This document shows, piece after piece, positions 30,251 to 44,400 of a stretch of 64,000 nt of DNA. This stretch comes from Ascaris suum (lineage: Eukaryota; Nematoda; Chromadorea; Rhabditida; Ascarididae). A program made the position numbers and the translations under genes. Position 1 is the first letter of the stretch. Each line of letters starts with the position of its first letter. Where the stretch lies: the NCBI GenBank assembly GCA_013433145.1, contig CM024187.1:1426001-1490000 (forward strand), given 5' to 3'. Under the pieces are notes generated by a model that was given only the letters and a program-made list of their open reading frames with translations, did not search any database and was not told the origin of the DNA.

Positions 30251-30252
30251 CT
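30251..30252 (-). promoter_or_regulatory. Splice acceptor 7 bases before the kinase ATG
   Basis: CGCTTCCTACCCAG precedes ACTCATTATGG. In nematodes an acceptor so close to a start codon is typical of spliced-leader trans-splicing, which would place the 5' end of the m kinase mRNA here. The alternative is a cis splice from an upstream exon in phase 2, with the reading frame continuing through L-I-M. Confidence 0.45.
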
Positions 30253-33200
30253 GGGTAGGAAGCGTTTGAAAGTGCTCCCAAGAAACGTAAGGTCGCAGTA
30301 AGAATGCTATCTGCCAGATCCCCACTAATTAGAGAATACGATGAGAACTATCTTCTATCACCGCTTTGTGCCCTCAGATTCGACGTCAGTCAAAGTTTAA
30401 CGCCTTATATTTTAGGAAGACAGAGCAAAAAAGTGTTAAATGGACGAGTTTACTGCAGGCAGCCCAAAATAAATCTTGAGGGGCTGAAAAACACCAAAAT
30501 TTTTCTATCTTTTTTTTGCTTTTGATAAGTGCGATTTACGTTGCCGTTTGCTTCAAGCTGCCAATTAAAGGCTTGATGAAGGTGAGAGTTACCAAATAAT
30601 TCCAGCAAATAATCACCACATTCGAAAACTTCTAGTCGCAAAATCGGGTAGCAGTGTTGAGTAATCCTCTTGAGTGGTTGATCGCCGCAGTAAAGCTTTG
30701 CAATGCAGATTTTATTGTGTATGGAATAGTCCTTTTGCCCTGCAGACGGTTATCGGATCGCTCCCATGACGATTAACATTTCTGTCGCACATGCGAATGC
30801 TTCATTTCAAGAATATGAGATAAAGATCCAGCTTGTTCAGATGCAGCGGAAGTAGGCTCAAGAAGATGAAGTAAAAGTTGTGAAGTAATGGAGAAGCGAT
30901 TAAATCAACAATCCTCGAGAAAAGAACCAATGAAGTGTGATGCCGAATGAAGTCGAGTGTATGTTGAGCTAAGGCTAGTGGAGCAGCGCAAGAGAAACAC
31001 AAAGCAACAGCCGTGCGGTAGATTATTTTCCAAAATTTTCTAGCTGAGCCCTCTCTCGAAGCCGTTGTATATATGCGTGTAATGATTGCTTGCTTGTGTG
31101 TATGTACTAACTGAGTGTTGTGTGGTGCGTATGTCAGGTTTAAGCTCATTGAACGTCTGAAGTGTGTGCATATGGCACTAGCATTTGTACGCATCGAGAG
31201 CAGCCTTAGGGTAAAAGTAGAGAGCTTGAACCTATTCATCATTGCCGATGGCTTCACTTTTCATTCGATCAGGTTTGCATTAACGAAAACAAACACCATT
31301 TCCTATTTTTATATTCACTGTAACAGTCGATGAGTTCGAATGGCTGTGTTGCAATGCGCTGAAATATCTCAGCAATCATGAGAAAGTCCCACGAATAGCA
31401 TTCAAGTGAATAGCGTTCAACTGAATCTATGGCATTATCACCGTGATTTTGAACATACTAGCCTCAACCTTAATAATGACAAGAATTTTTATTGCTAAGG
31501 AGTGTGTGCTCATTACGAATTTTCTAACAAACCAAGTAAATGAGCTCAATGCACAAAGTAAGATCTGATGCAACTGAAGCGATAGAATTTTGATTCGGAT
31601 GTCATGCGATAAAGAACCAGCGGTGAGGTTAGCTCGCTTAAAAGGATAAGGTGGCTTTAGCGCATGGTTCAAGTCAAAGGAAGGATGCTGAAGCATTAGT
31701 TCCGATCTTATTTCCTTCTTAGAACGGAAATATTATTACTGTCGAATTTATCTCCCTTTGAGGGAATGACTAGTGGTGGGGGGTGACAAAAAAAGGCTCA
31801 GTTCGCTAAAAATGCATTGGCGTTGACTTTCGCAATTTTTTAGGCATTTAATCATCGACTTTTTACTCGGAAATTTTTGAAATCATTGACTTCAATACGA
31901 TGGATAATATATTCAGCTATTGTGGTGATTTAGTTTTTGCAGCGATTTTTTATGTCAGTTTTCGGCATTTAGAGAAACTCGAAGCCAATGTTACTCTGAT
32001 GCAATAAAGTGACTAGTTATACAATTATACTCCACGAAAATTGTTAAAATTTGAGCAGAAATATTGAACCGATGCAGTTCACGTTCTGATAGAAAGATTT
32101 AATTTGCGATGTGCTGAGAGAAGAACAGAAAGGTCGGTGGTTTTAATTGGCAGCATTTCGCCCATTCGTTCGAATTTTTTTCTTCGAGAAACCATAAATT
32201 TTTATACTGTTACGTCATTCGCTTTAAGCAACATATCGACTACACCAATATGCTGCATCAGTTTGTTGCAAATTGAAGAAAGAGACTGAGTTGATTTCCT
32301 TCGCTATAATGTAGTAATGAAATTATTGCGGAGGTTCATTTAAGTTTGCAATGCCATCTTGTCTCCTTCTAATAAGAAAAAAAAAACTAATGACTATCAT
32401 TAACATTATCGCTAAATCTTCTAGTTTTCCGTCAGTTGGTTGCCATGTGAAGATGTTTTTGTTGCCCTTTCTGACTTCATCTTTTTGTTTCTCGCGGAAT
32501 GAGAAGGTGATGACGGTAGATGATTGCAGGTGAAATATGACAGAAAAAAGCCAATGACGAAAATCATCTCATACATTAAACTAATCATAGAATTTCCTTC
32601 GGGATTTCACATATAGGATTTTCTTTTGTTTGCGTTATTGCTTCAATCGATAATTTAATATGCTATCGCAAAAAAAGTCTCTAAATAATATAAACTCAAC
32701 AATATCACTCATACGCGCCATCTAAATGGATAAGAGATATTTACTTTTTCGAGAGGGCACCTTTCAAGTGGATTCCGAGAGATGCTTTACGTAGTTACAA
32801 AAGTGAAAATGTGATCATCAATGCTGTCATATCGTACGAGTGTGAGAAGATGTGACGCAGTGGAAGAGTGCATACATACCACTTACGATGTGGGTATTTT
32901 TGATAAGCGCTAAACAAAATTTCAAAGAAAAAAAAATCATGCTATGAAAACTTGAGCATTAGAAAAGAAAAAAGGGCTTAGCCATAGATGAACTTAATAT
33001 TTGTATTTCTGATATAACTTGAAATAGTTTTCTGATGAAGCTTGACGGTGCCATCACTGCTCATATACGCGAATATGTTAGTATTTTCATTCATTTCTTC
33101 CTTTTGCCTACATTCTTATTGATGCTCATTCAATCCTATTGTCTATAACCGAGCGAATCATCACCAGAACGCTTTTCTAGGCTTCTTTTCTTGTTTATGT

Positions 33201-33769
33201 ATTCAGTTCTAGTTTTTAATTCTGATCTTAAGAACAGGCGCGTCTTGCGAACTCATGTAATAAATAGAGCTCTTTAGAAGAAACTTAACGCTTCAAATTT
33301 TCCGTAATGTTATACGAAATATCGAAAAGTTCACCGAATGAAGAAGTAGAAAGCAAACAGCGGTCTAATAATATTTCAATTATGCGACAGCGAAGAATAT
33401 AATTGCGAAATGTTACAAGCTTTTCAATGATATCTTTGTCAATGATATCACTCATACAGCTTGAGGATCTTGTACTATTGGTGGCTTTTATCAGATGGCA
33501 ATGAATGGAATGATAAGAGATAATGGGTCGGTGCAGGTTGTATTGGAATTTTAAGCTTTAGTTGAGAAATGTTTACTTAGAGCGATGCCTACACGGTGAA
33601 TTTTGCTTCACATTTCGTCCTACATCCTCTCAAAGCATCTACGCAGCAACGTGATTATTGAAGTGTAGATAAGAGTTTCCACTAGTTCTATGAAAATACC
33701 AGGAATATGTATGAAGATAATGAACTTTTGAAATGCGAAAATCTGCTAATCAAATGTAATAATTAATTA

Positions 33770-33795
33770 TGACGTCATATTCACTTATGACGTCA
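33770..33795. promoter_or_regulatory. Pair of perfect CRE palindromes
   Basis: TGACGTCA occurs at 33770-33777 and again at 33788-33795, 18 bp apart. Both are flanked by TTA/TAA-like bases; the second is a 14-bp palindrome (TTATGACGTCATAA). TGACGTCA is the classic site for CREB/ATF bZIP factors. Its position 3.5 kb upstream of kinase exon 1 suggests a possible enhancer. Confidence 0.45.
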
Positions 33796-35130
33796 TAAGT
33801 TATTGCAACGAATTCAAACAATCGAATTGGAATGTACTCAACTATCGCCAACCGCTTTCAACAAAAATTTTTCATACAATTGCTTGTGCAGCATGCAAAT
33901 ATCCCTAACGTGGTTGCCTAGTTAAGTGTAAATCATGATGGAAGAAAAATTATTTGAAAATATCACCTCTCTCATGCATAATTTATGCTGAGGCAAGTTT
34001 TCAACAAGCCATTATCACCACAAAAAAAAAGCACTACGCTATCACGGCAAACTAAAAAAACAACAATAGGAGGTTATATGGTTACTTACAAATTGGTACT
34101 CATATAATTTAGTATATTAGTGGGATCTTACGCTTTGTAATTTTTGCATCAATATTTATCCGCCAAATAATTCATGTTTTCCACCCCTTTTGAACATTAG
34201 ACTTTTCATCTTATGACTGCTTATTAGAATGTATCTAGAGAGAAATGCCTTATTAATTTGGCCGATTTTCTCATCATTTGTTTTAATTAAAGACTCACTA
34301 TCCCTCTCGTTCAGAGTTCTCAGAATCTCTTGCCTCAAAAAAAAAAAAAAAAAAACCAACAACAACTTAGCGAAAATAGACGTTTCCAGTTTTTTCTATT
34401 ATATGGAAGGTATCAGGTGAATGCTCTCGGAGAAAATTAATAAAATCCCGCCGATCTATGATCCAGTAATTCTAAATTTTTGGTGCATCTTCCTATCAAA
34501 ATTCTAAATTCATCTTATTTTCAAATGACTCATAAAATTATTTTTCTTCTGACGTCAATCATGCAGCATTTCTAAGCCTCATTTAACTGATCTCATATTA
34601 TTGTCCAGTCCTTAGGGATTATTTCACACAATGATCACCGGCGATGACATTCAAATAGAGATACAGCCAGAGGGGAAATGACATTGTTAGGCCAACAGTT
34701 TACGATACACGGCTTATAACAATGTGGGCTTATTATTATAAATGCTCTATTTCTTTGAATAATTTATTGCTTTATTCGTTTAGGCAGTTCTTCAATTTAG
34801 AACTTGTTTTGAAGTAAGTTTTATCCTCTCTTTTGCTTTATCTGTCAAGGTAGTTCTTGCTCTAACTATTTCGTAGCACTTATCTGAGTGCACGTCAGTC
34901 ATGCACATCACTTTTGCAAACAAGTGAAGAACAGCACCATTGAAAAAAAAATCATACCTTTTGTACATTTCAGTATAATACAGCATAAAATATATAAAGA
35001 AATCCATTTATCCACCGAGAATTCGTCTTCATAAAGTTTACGTATGAGGATATGATTAAATATAGAGGAAAATTAATTAACTTCAAACATTATGAATGCA
35101 AATAAGCGTTCTCAGTGACAGGTGCACAAT

Positions 35131-35167
35131 CTACGTTGATGTTAGATCTAACTACGTTGATGTTAGA
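35131..35167. repeat. Short direct repeat
   Basis: CTACGTTGATGTTAGA at 35131-35146 is repeated exactly at 35152-35167. Confidence 0.6.
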
Positions 35168-37618
35168 CGCTCACAAAAAGCATTTATACCACCTGTGGTA
35201 TATTTGATCCTCAACGTCTATTGCTAGATTTTTGAACAAATTTCCCGAAGATCTTTTACTGAAACTATAAGCAACTAGCGAAAACGCATGAAAGCATCTA
35301 AACAAAATCGAGATGGCAGCCGCTAGTTTTTAAAAACGATTGAAAATCGTTTATTTATCTATTCAAGTAATCGCGAGTATTCCAAATATTTAGGCGCGAA
35401 AAAAACTTCAAAAAAATGGTTTAATGAAATGAGATCGCGCAGGCGCATTCATATTTGTAGTTGTATTATAGCAGCAACATATCAAATAATTGTAGTAAAG
35501 TATAAAACGCTGTTTGCCAACAGTGATTCTGATCGAATTTATACGAGAGGAAGAGATACACAATCGTCGAAATCCAAGAAAATTTAAGCAAAGGAGAAAG
35601 GTCGGCGAGAGAGAAGGGGAGGGGGATTCATTCTTATGCGCTTCAACTATGCACTTATTTTTAGAATATGCGTGTTCCGTAATATGTAGCTGCTAATGCA
35701 TTGAATAAGAAGCGCAAATTGTGATGAGGGAAGGAGGTTGAATTTAAACAATTTCTGAAGTTTGAATCATCGTTCTGCCTTTTAGGATATAAGTGTGTTA
35801 CTGGCGCTGTCCTCGCTCATTGTGCTATGGATCATAAACTGACTACAACTATTTGTATCAGGCCCGTTGAGCAAATGTCGCGTATTTCATATGGTCACTT
35901 GCGTTCCGCAGTGTTATTTTTGCGTGCAAATCAGTCAATCAACTCTTGTAACAGTTTTTTTTTGTTCATTGAACGAGCTAATTGTCGCTGTTAGTAGAGC
36001 GCTTTTGCACTGTTATGCTAACAAAGTGCTGATAGAAGTAGAGGAATTCAACGAATACAAAAAAAAAAAATGGATAATGAAATCTATTCGATAGGAATGA
36101 GTGTTTTAAGCTGACCGAAAGCAAAACAGCACCTAATAAGCAATACGCTTCCATTATAATGGGGGATAGGGCTTTGGTGCTGGGAGTAGGAGGGGCTAGA
36201 GATTTGATTTGCTTTCGTCCAGGATTTAAACGAGAGTTTACTAAAGAATAAGAAAAAAAAAATCGCAACAGCGAATTAAGAATAAATTTTCAATTTAGTT
36301 TATGCCATGCTGTCGAGGATTTCTGTTAACGAGTGGATTTTACTAATCTTTGACTAAACTCTAAATGGCAACAGTTCAATTTTATAGGATGTACAAAACA
36401 AACCTTTGCTTTATACTGGGAACTATGCGTGTAATCGCTATCATCACGATCCATTTCAGCTGACACCTATAATGGAGATGAAATTTTGATATATGTATGA
36501 AGTTACTGCCGATAAACATTTCCCACATTCATAACAATAAAGCTTCAACCATCATCTATTAACTCGTTTACATAATAACTATAAGCAACATTGGAAATTT
36601 ATTTAAGATTGAGTAGCATATCATTTTAAAATACCAGTAATCGTTTTATATCACTTAAAAGTAACCCATTGTTAATGCTTGACTATATGCTCATCAATTT
36701 ATTGATCGGAATTATTTGTTTACTTAGTAGAACTGAAAATAGCTTCGAATAAATGCATTAATCATTTTTTTTTTTTACAATATAAAATCACTTTCAAAGC
36801 ATTAAATTATCGTTGAATTTTTCCCCATTGAAGTGATTTTTTCAAATCTTTTCTATTTTTATGAATATCTCAGCGGAGGCGAACGATATAAAACTATAAC
36901 CAACTACTAATAAATGATAACTTGTCGACTTTTCACGCTTAACTTGATCGGCTTAATTGTCTTAATTGTTCGTTCAATAAATAAAATCAACAACATTCAT
37001 AAATAAGCATCACTTTATCTAACCTTGAAAGAGATTGATTTTTTAATTGGTGTCATATGCTGTTCATGGTCATATCGTGATGGATTATTGTGTGCCCTAT
37101 CGATCTGTAATTAATTTTCCTAATTTTTCCACTAGAATGCACTTTTGTGCTCATGAAAAAAAAAAAGAGATAAATTTTAGCAGGAGATAGATGAGATAAT
37201 TGAGGCGTTATTCTTAATTTGCTATTGAGAGGGAAAGAATTCTAAGGAATCTTAATATGTTTCAAGATTTTAGCGATGAAATTTTGAGTTTTTAAATTGA
37301 TCTAACGAGCTAATGGAAAAATTCTCATATATTTCGCTTTACTTTTAATATATAAGTACAATCTAGTTATTTTTATGTTATACGATTAAATACAAATAAA
37401 AACCTGTGACTAATCTGGAGTAGTCGAGTTTTCAAACATACAAGTAACAATTTTGGAAATTGTGGGCTTAAAGTGCGGAAAATGATTACTTGGAAGATTG
37501 CAGGGTAGTTGTTGAATATTTAAAAGATAAGGAGGTAAGAAATAGCAGTAATGAAATCCTGCTGAAGATTTTAGAACATTCTGAATGTAGCCTCACTTGA
37601 AAAGAAAATCCGAATCAC

Positions 37619-37959
37619 CTTCGAATTGGTCTTTAGACTGGATTTGAGCGAGGTGCCCTTGGCAGGTTTAGCATGTTGAGTGTCTTTCTGCCAATATTCA
37701 TCAATTTTTTGCCCATCGAATACGTCTTTGTCTTGAAAGAAGTACTGTTGCAGTTGTTGTTGTCCAAAAATACAAATGCCTGATGTATGACTTTGTGGGA
37801 CGTATTTCGTTGGCGCAGGAAGTCCCGAGCGAGGACTCATACCGATGTAAGTTTGTGGCCTTTGCCACTCCTGTACATCTTGTGGAGAATGTCGAGCAGA
37901 TCTGGACAAGCGCTTACTGCTTTTGCACATAGTCGACAGGGATACAGAATCTATTGCGC
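37619..37959 (-). CDS. Coding-like exon B, unknown gene
   Basis: Entered in phase 1, matching exon A, at CAAAAG (start 37959) or at CGTCAG (start 38046). It is open for more than 110 codons, including SKRLSRSARHSPQDVQEW, QTYIGMSPRSGLPAPTKYVP and a Gln-rich patch. Possible donors are AAG/GTGATT (phase 0, 37619) and TCAA/GTGAGG (phase 1, 37597); otherwise it ends at a TAA at 37571 and would be a last exon. The product looks like a disordered region and is unrecognised. Confidence 0.5.
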
Positions 37960-38224
37960 CTTTTGAATAGGAATTTAATTCAAGAAAGAGTGCAGATAAC
38001 ACGATAGCAAAGTTGTCATTCACCAAGCTTAGTCTAGGTGAGTGACCTGACGTTGAAGTGTTTGCGATCAGCTCGGGTAGTATGAAGCGTCGTTTTGATG
38101 TCTGCTTTGAAATAGCAACCGTCCTTTGTCGTTTGCAGATTGTTCTTAGCCACGTAAACTCGCGTGTACAACTTTCTAAAGGAAATGCAGCAATCTTCGC
38201 CTTTTTCGGTTGAGAGTTTCTCAC

Positions 38225-38430
38225 CAATATTTACCACTAAAGACGCATTTTCGACATCACGTTCAGCCGTCTCTCGACTATTAGCATAAGCTATTCTAGC
38301 CTCTCGAGTCGAAGTGTCTCCATATACGTTAACGGTCGTAGCTGAAGCTGGAAATCCCCTTGAGCACACAGCGGGCGCTTCTATATCGAATATCGTAGCG
38401 ATCACCGTTGGAGCACTATTGTGCGCTGAC
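38225..38430 (-). CDS. Coding-like exon A, unknown gene
   Basis: Donor ATTG/GTGAGA, phase 1 out. Two acceptors are possible: CTTAAG at 38431 (phase 2) or GGACCAG at 38445 (phase 0). It encodes SAHNSAPTVIATIFDIEAPA, a Ser/Thr/Ala-rich stretch and ETAERDVENASLVVNI. Codon choice and composition are convincingly coding. No family known. The phase 2 entry fits the donor of the exon ending at 57586. Confidence 0.5.
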
Positions 38431-38445
38431 CTTAAGTCGCCAAGC

Positions 38446-41400
38446 TGGTCCACATTGAACAAATTCACTTACAGCCAGTGCGCTGTGCTTATCGTCGAAG
38501 CGAACAACTCAGACGAGCAAGAGAACTTGTACTGGTGACGTATGGCCTCATCTCATACTTGAGCACTTGTGCTGCGCCACATTCGAGCAAACTTTTTTAT
38601 AAGTTCGCGCACTGTTTTTTTTTTTATTCCTTGTCAGCTGCCTTCCATAAAATTGTGATCTTCATTTTCTACTCGAATCTTCTTGATTTTGTCTTAGCAC
38701 TTCGATCAGCGTATGCATATATAAATAGAATCTTGCTGCTCTTTCTAAACAGAGATATCAATTTTCTCTGCAATGCAGATAAATAGTAAACACCTTCTAT
38801 AGACGTTCTGATAGCAATAGGAAGAGTACACCCCTCATCATATTCTTTCTTCATTTCATAGCAGTCCTCAGTTTACTCGAATGATGTGACTGTCGTTCGT
38901 TCAAGTGTTCAACTTTTTGCTTGCACAATTCGCAAATCTATCTTCCTGTCTCCACATACATAGATACACAAAAATACACAATGAAATGAATTGTGAGATA
39001 CTCCACAAAATGATTGCAAGCATATTTCCGGTCGCGATTTCAAATACGCTTTCGTCTTCTTGAGTTGCACTTTCGGCTAACTTCATTCTTCTCGTTTGTC
39101 TATTGAATTTTATGGTCGATACATATTGGCACATCTGCACATTAAATACAATGTAGGTGATATGTTAGATCGTTCATCACCTACAATGACCTCTCTCTCT
39201 CTCATATTTCTTTGAGGAGAAAATTGTCTGAAATATTCAGCAAAATTTTAAGTCACAATAGGAAGATATTTCGAATACATTTATGACGCATATTTGTAGG
39301 CAGCTTATAAACTCATTTCTATAATAACGAACTTAATGAGCATATCTAAAAGCACTCTAACTATTTACATACAAATATGTATAAATTATGCGAAATTTTC
39401 ACGCTAATAATAAGCGTTAAACTCAACAAAGAAGTATGCCATTGCAGCCATTTCATTTATCATTTTCTATACTTCCCAAGAACGACCGATAATAGAAAGC
39501 CGATTATAAAAATACAATCAACTATTTATTTGCAACGTATTTTCACATTTAAGGCTCTATGAAACACGAAAGTGAATACTCATCAGCAAAAGTTTTGATT
39601 GAATACATTGCTATGAAATTAAGGCCTTATATTAGGTATTAGATCACTTGTTTAGCTGAAATGCTTCTCATAGATTTACGATAACATCGTGCGTTTTTGA
39701 AAACGAATTGTAAACGCGCAGAGATGGTATTATCATTAATCGTTCAATCTATGAATCTATATTTTTATTTCTTTCAACTTCTCATGAGCGAATTGTCATT
39801 ATTGAAAGGTCGAAATGAGTTCCTAAGATTAGAGGAACCAAACCACTCCAAAGGTTACCTAAATTTGTTAGAAAAGGTGAACGGCAATATAACGCACGCT
39901 AATATAGCATTAAATGAGCGAATTTAGCAACATTAGATTTTATTATAAGGAGGATCGGAAGGGAAGGGGGATAATGAATAAAAAAAACATAAAGATCTTG
40001 TGGAAAATTCTTTCGAAAACCAATTAAAAAAAAAATCTCGAATCGCGATACGAACCTCGGAAATATTTTCATCAAAAGGAATCAGATTAGGCGTCGATAG
40101 CGTTTAGTCGCTTCCTTCTTCTTATAAAGAAATGTATCATTGTAGTACATTTTGGGCGCCTAAAAAAATTTCCATCCGGCTCATACCTGATTCACCTATA
40201 AATCTTTAAAGATCGAAAAGAATTAGATGAATTTTATCAAACGGACGAAAGGAACGAGGAAATTTTTACAATATACGATTGATGCAATGTTGCAATGAGG
40301 AATTCACTACATATTTGTACTAGAATGAATTAGAATTAGTCCCTCATATAGAGAATTAGTCCCTTACAAATTTCGCTCGGTATTTTAGATTACATTCGGT
40401 TGCACTAATAACTTTAAGGAGGTTATTTATTTCCTAAGTACAAAAGTAACCACTAATATCTCCAGACAAATTACAAGTAGAGAAATGTTTCATCTTTTTT
40501 TTTAAATGTTATTTTTTCAAGTATTCTCGAATGCACTAGCTTTATAATGATATCTCTTACTCGGTATTCGCTTTCAAAGCAAATTAGTCTTTTGTAACTA
40601 ACTAGTTATTGCTCTCTTCGGATGATCACTTTCTTAGGTATTTGCACTTTTGTCATCATGTGTCTTAATTGCCACCAATTGCATATCGCTGTAATAAAAA
40701 TTGATACCTGCAATGTGCTGCAGGTGTATGAATATCTCATAAGTTAGCTACTCATAATTGGAATGCGGCTTTTTGATATATGCTAACTAGCAGCTCCTCA
40801 ATGAACGCAAAAAAAGGCGAACAATTTTGCAACTCCGGAAGCAAAAAAAAATCATCTATTTGGTCTTGAAACTACTTATAATTGGTGCTTAAAAAATTCC
40901 TATGCATTACAAAAAGACACCGTCTTATTGTGGAGGGGTGGGGGCACATTGGGCTCAACCTGACGTTTCAACATCACGAATGAGACAATGAAAAAAAACA
41001 TGGGATAGTGAGCGAAAAAGTGTGAATTAGTTGAGGATGAAATTCAAAAAAAAAACAAATGAACGAAAAGATGAAGCACTCTTTTTATGAAGGCTTCAAA
41101 CAATTAAAGGATAGGAAGTCAAGGTAATGAAGATGGATGAGCACTCATTTGAGACAAATGCGTTAGGGAATGGCAAATGTGAATTTATTAGTCGAATAAC
41201 AATGTCGTCTCTTTGCTTAGAGGTGTGAATATAGAAATTGTTGAGCAGTTTAATTGAGAATATCGGAAGAAGAGCGCATTTATACAATTTTCCCCTTCGC
41301 TTTGTATCGAATTTTTTTATTTTTCGCTAAAAGCATTTCGTCTATCAAAATATCAAAGAGCGATCGGTTCATTTTGCAGCACTAGAATATCACCAGTAAG

Positions 41401-44400
41401 TAATATAGTGTCAATTTATATCTCGAGCATCTCTATATGCGTCAAAATGTGCCATTTACAAAGCTAGACGTTACTATTTACTTCTATGGTATTTCAGTTC
41501 AATATAAGCATCATTTATATTTTCGAAACGCCTATAACGATATTGAATCGATTAAACAATGAGGCGAATGAAATGTGAGAAAAAAAAAAAGAAAAATGAT
41601 GCACAGCAAATATTAGATCTCTGTAAACGAAAGTGCTGCTGTAATATATATATATATTTTTTTGCTATTCGCCACGCATAACAAGCGCCTATCTATAGCG
41701 AATAATAAAAAATATAATAGAATAATATATTATTGTTAGAGCTTACACTTATTATGGTTCTGAAATTAGCCGCAATATTCTTTGAAATTATAATAAAATA
41801 TTCAAAAATAGAACTTCATGACGTGCTGAAAAATTTCCGATGATTAGTGCATTATTTTCGTCATAATTGATGATAGAAAATGCTCGATACTGCAACAATT
41901 TATGATAGAACCATATGATCAGTGAACATCATCATCATCACTTCCTATCCTTCCAGTCTATCGTGAAGTTTGCGAGCAAGCACTTATTCTGGATGTGATA
42001 GAAGAAATAATAGAGTATCAGAAACTTTTAAATCTTACTTTTCAATGATTTTTCCAATGAAAATTAAAGTATATCGAAAAAACGCATGAATTCCTCAAAA
42101 ATCCCATCAAGAAAATTGGAGGTGATTTCAGATAAGTACCACTAAGTACCATTAAAATTTACTCAACAAAAGCTAGGAGCATTTTTCCTAAGTGGGTGGG
42201 TGGCGTTGTTGAAAACAACGAACTCATTTTGACTTGAGGAATTAGAAGCAAAAAGAAAAAACAACGTTCGATGAAAAACTAAAAGTTTTTATAATTTTTT
42301 TTTTTGAAATTTGCAACAATTGAACTTGAGCAACTTTTTTAATTTCAATAGCAAATATCACTATCCTCATATTAATACCTTTGGACGAACTAGCAAGAAA
42401 AAATCCATAAGAGTATGCAATCTTCTAGCTGAGGAAGATTATGAATGCTTGTCAAGATGATAAGAAAAAAATATCGATCTTATCTTGCATATGAATGTCT
42501 TATGAAACAACGTCATGTTTCGTAAAGAAGAGCATAAATTTTAGCTATTAAATGCATCGAAAACGCTCTTATTCTTTAAGTTCTATAATACACCGTAAAA
42601 CGTTTTCTATCGCTATATTATTTCTTTGTTGCATCAATATCTCACGAGAGAGGACGAGAACTCCACTTAAAAAAAAAAAAAAAAAAACAATGACAAGAGT
42701 TCATATCAGCTAATTTAGCATCAAAAAACGATACTTCATATGTTGTCACCACATCGTTTTTTTTTAAATTTTGCAATATATCTTTTCATTCGTTGAGTTA
42801 ATTAATATGAGTGCTAAAATTGATGTGATTTACATTGAATTCTTTTGAAAAGTCGCCTCGAATGCATATATTAGTGATTTTCTCGTAAAATTTATACACA
42901 ATCTGACAATCGAAATTTATTCTATTGAAAGAGCATTACGCCGATCATTAAGCTCCTCTTTTTAGTTCATTCAGTTTTTTTTTCGCTTGTAAGTTGTGAT
43001 CGGAATTCAGTAAATCGAACGTTAGTTGTGCTTCGGTGATTGTTTTTTTTTTTTTTGAAAAGTACCAAGAAAATCTCATAAGCTACGTTTGTGGCTAATT
43101 AAAATTTTTTTTAAAACGCATTGTTAGCATCTTTGATTGAATGAGACGAAAGAAGTGTGTTTTTGTCATCATCAGTGTTTGTCCGTTGATATTTGATGAT
43201 ATGCAGTATTTGTCTCCGATAAAAACCTCTAAAATTTGTCGATTTATTTCCCTATATTTCCCTAATGTACTATTTGAATAAAAGCTGTTGTAGTTTATCG
43301 TCTTCAAACGACGTATATTTGATGCACGCGCTAGTTCCCGAAAATGTAGTACGTGAAGTGTCCCAAATGCTTTTTGCCGCTTTTTTCCCCTTAGCATGAG
43401 AAACTCCCTCCACCCCCCCCCCCCCCGCCCTGCTTCACACTGAGATGCATACGTTTAAACATGAATTCATTAGAAAGTCATTCTCTACTTCTACTAATAG
43501 CATTTGTTGTCATCAATAAAAAAACGAAATTAGAAAGGGTATTGAAATGTTTGTAGCATGGGGCCGCTGCACTATGTTTAAAATATCGTTTAAATTAAGG
43601 CCACTAGTGGAAAGTTACGATGAGCGTCACACATTAAGCGGTTTGCTAAAGCATTAACTAGAATTAGAATGTGAATATATGCAAGTTGAAGAAGATGATA
43701 GATGGGGCAAGTTTGAATCATCGATTTATTTTATGCGTGAGTGAATCATTCAATGCTTACTCTCACTTGTCAAGTCACAATGTGCTGCAATAAAATGCAT
43801 TCTTAATCGATAAGCGCACTTCCGTTAGCATTGCTATTCCGCGCTTTAATGCAATTGCTATCATTATTGCACCATCAACCCTAACGGAAAATTTACTTGC
43901 AATGTGCACTTATCAACGTAAAGTTTTCCACATCGTTCTCTGTGTGGATATTTTCACCGTAAGTCACAGAAAAAGTTGCACTATCTTTCTGCTGTTGACG
44001 TTCCCTAAGCACACACGTTATTGACCTATTCTTGAGGCTGTCATTAAATCCCGCTTATCAGGCCATATCCTGATAGTCACGAGTTTGCATGAAGTTTCAA
44101 AAAATTAGACGGTGATACAGTAGAGGACAAAATGATGCATCTCAATAAGTTTTCAAGTGGAAGATTATTTGCGAAGAAGAATATATAGTTTAGAGATGAG
44201 CAAATCACACAAGTTTGCAAAATAAGATGCCCGCCGTGTTGCCACACGAGCTTATCCTTTGCTTTGACAGTGACATTACGCACTGCACTCTTGCGATGTA
44301 AAGATCTAATACTGGTATAGCTGCTATCGATTTGGTAGTCTTAGTACATAAAGGTTGCTACCCATTCTTAACATCATTTCGCACTTCTTTACTGTGTGTT

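Larger units (their letters stand above)
30253..37618. other. 7-kb stretch upstream of the kinase exon 1, no convincing gene
   Basis: It would be promoter or intron of the kinase gene. It holds a 151-codon minus-strand frame (31257-30802) without family resemblance, two CRE palindromes (33770-33795), a 16-bp direct repeat (35131-35167) and many A/T runs. No exon with both good splice sites was found. Confidence 0.45.

Noticed and set aside
30802..31257. 151-codon minus-strand open frame upstream of the kinase gene
   Set aside because: Long for random AT-rich DNA, but it begins at a GTG, has Phe/Leu-rich irregular composition, no splice partner and no family resemblance. I treat it as chance unless expressed.
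43405..43432. C homopolymer run
   Set aside because: Simple low-complexity sequence with no flanking structure; could also be an assembly slip.
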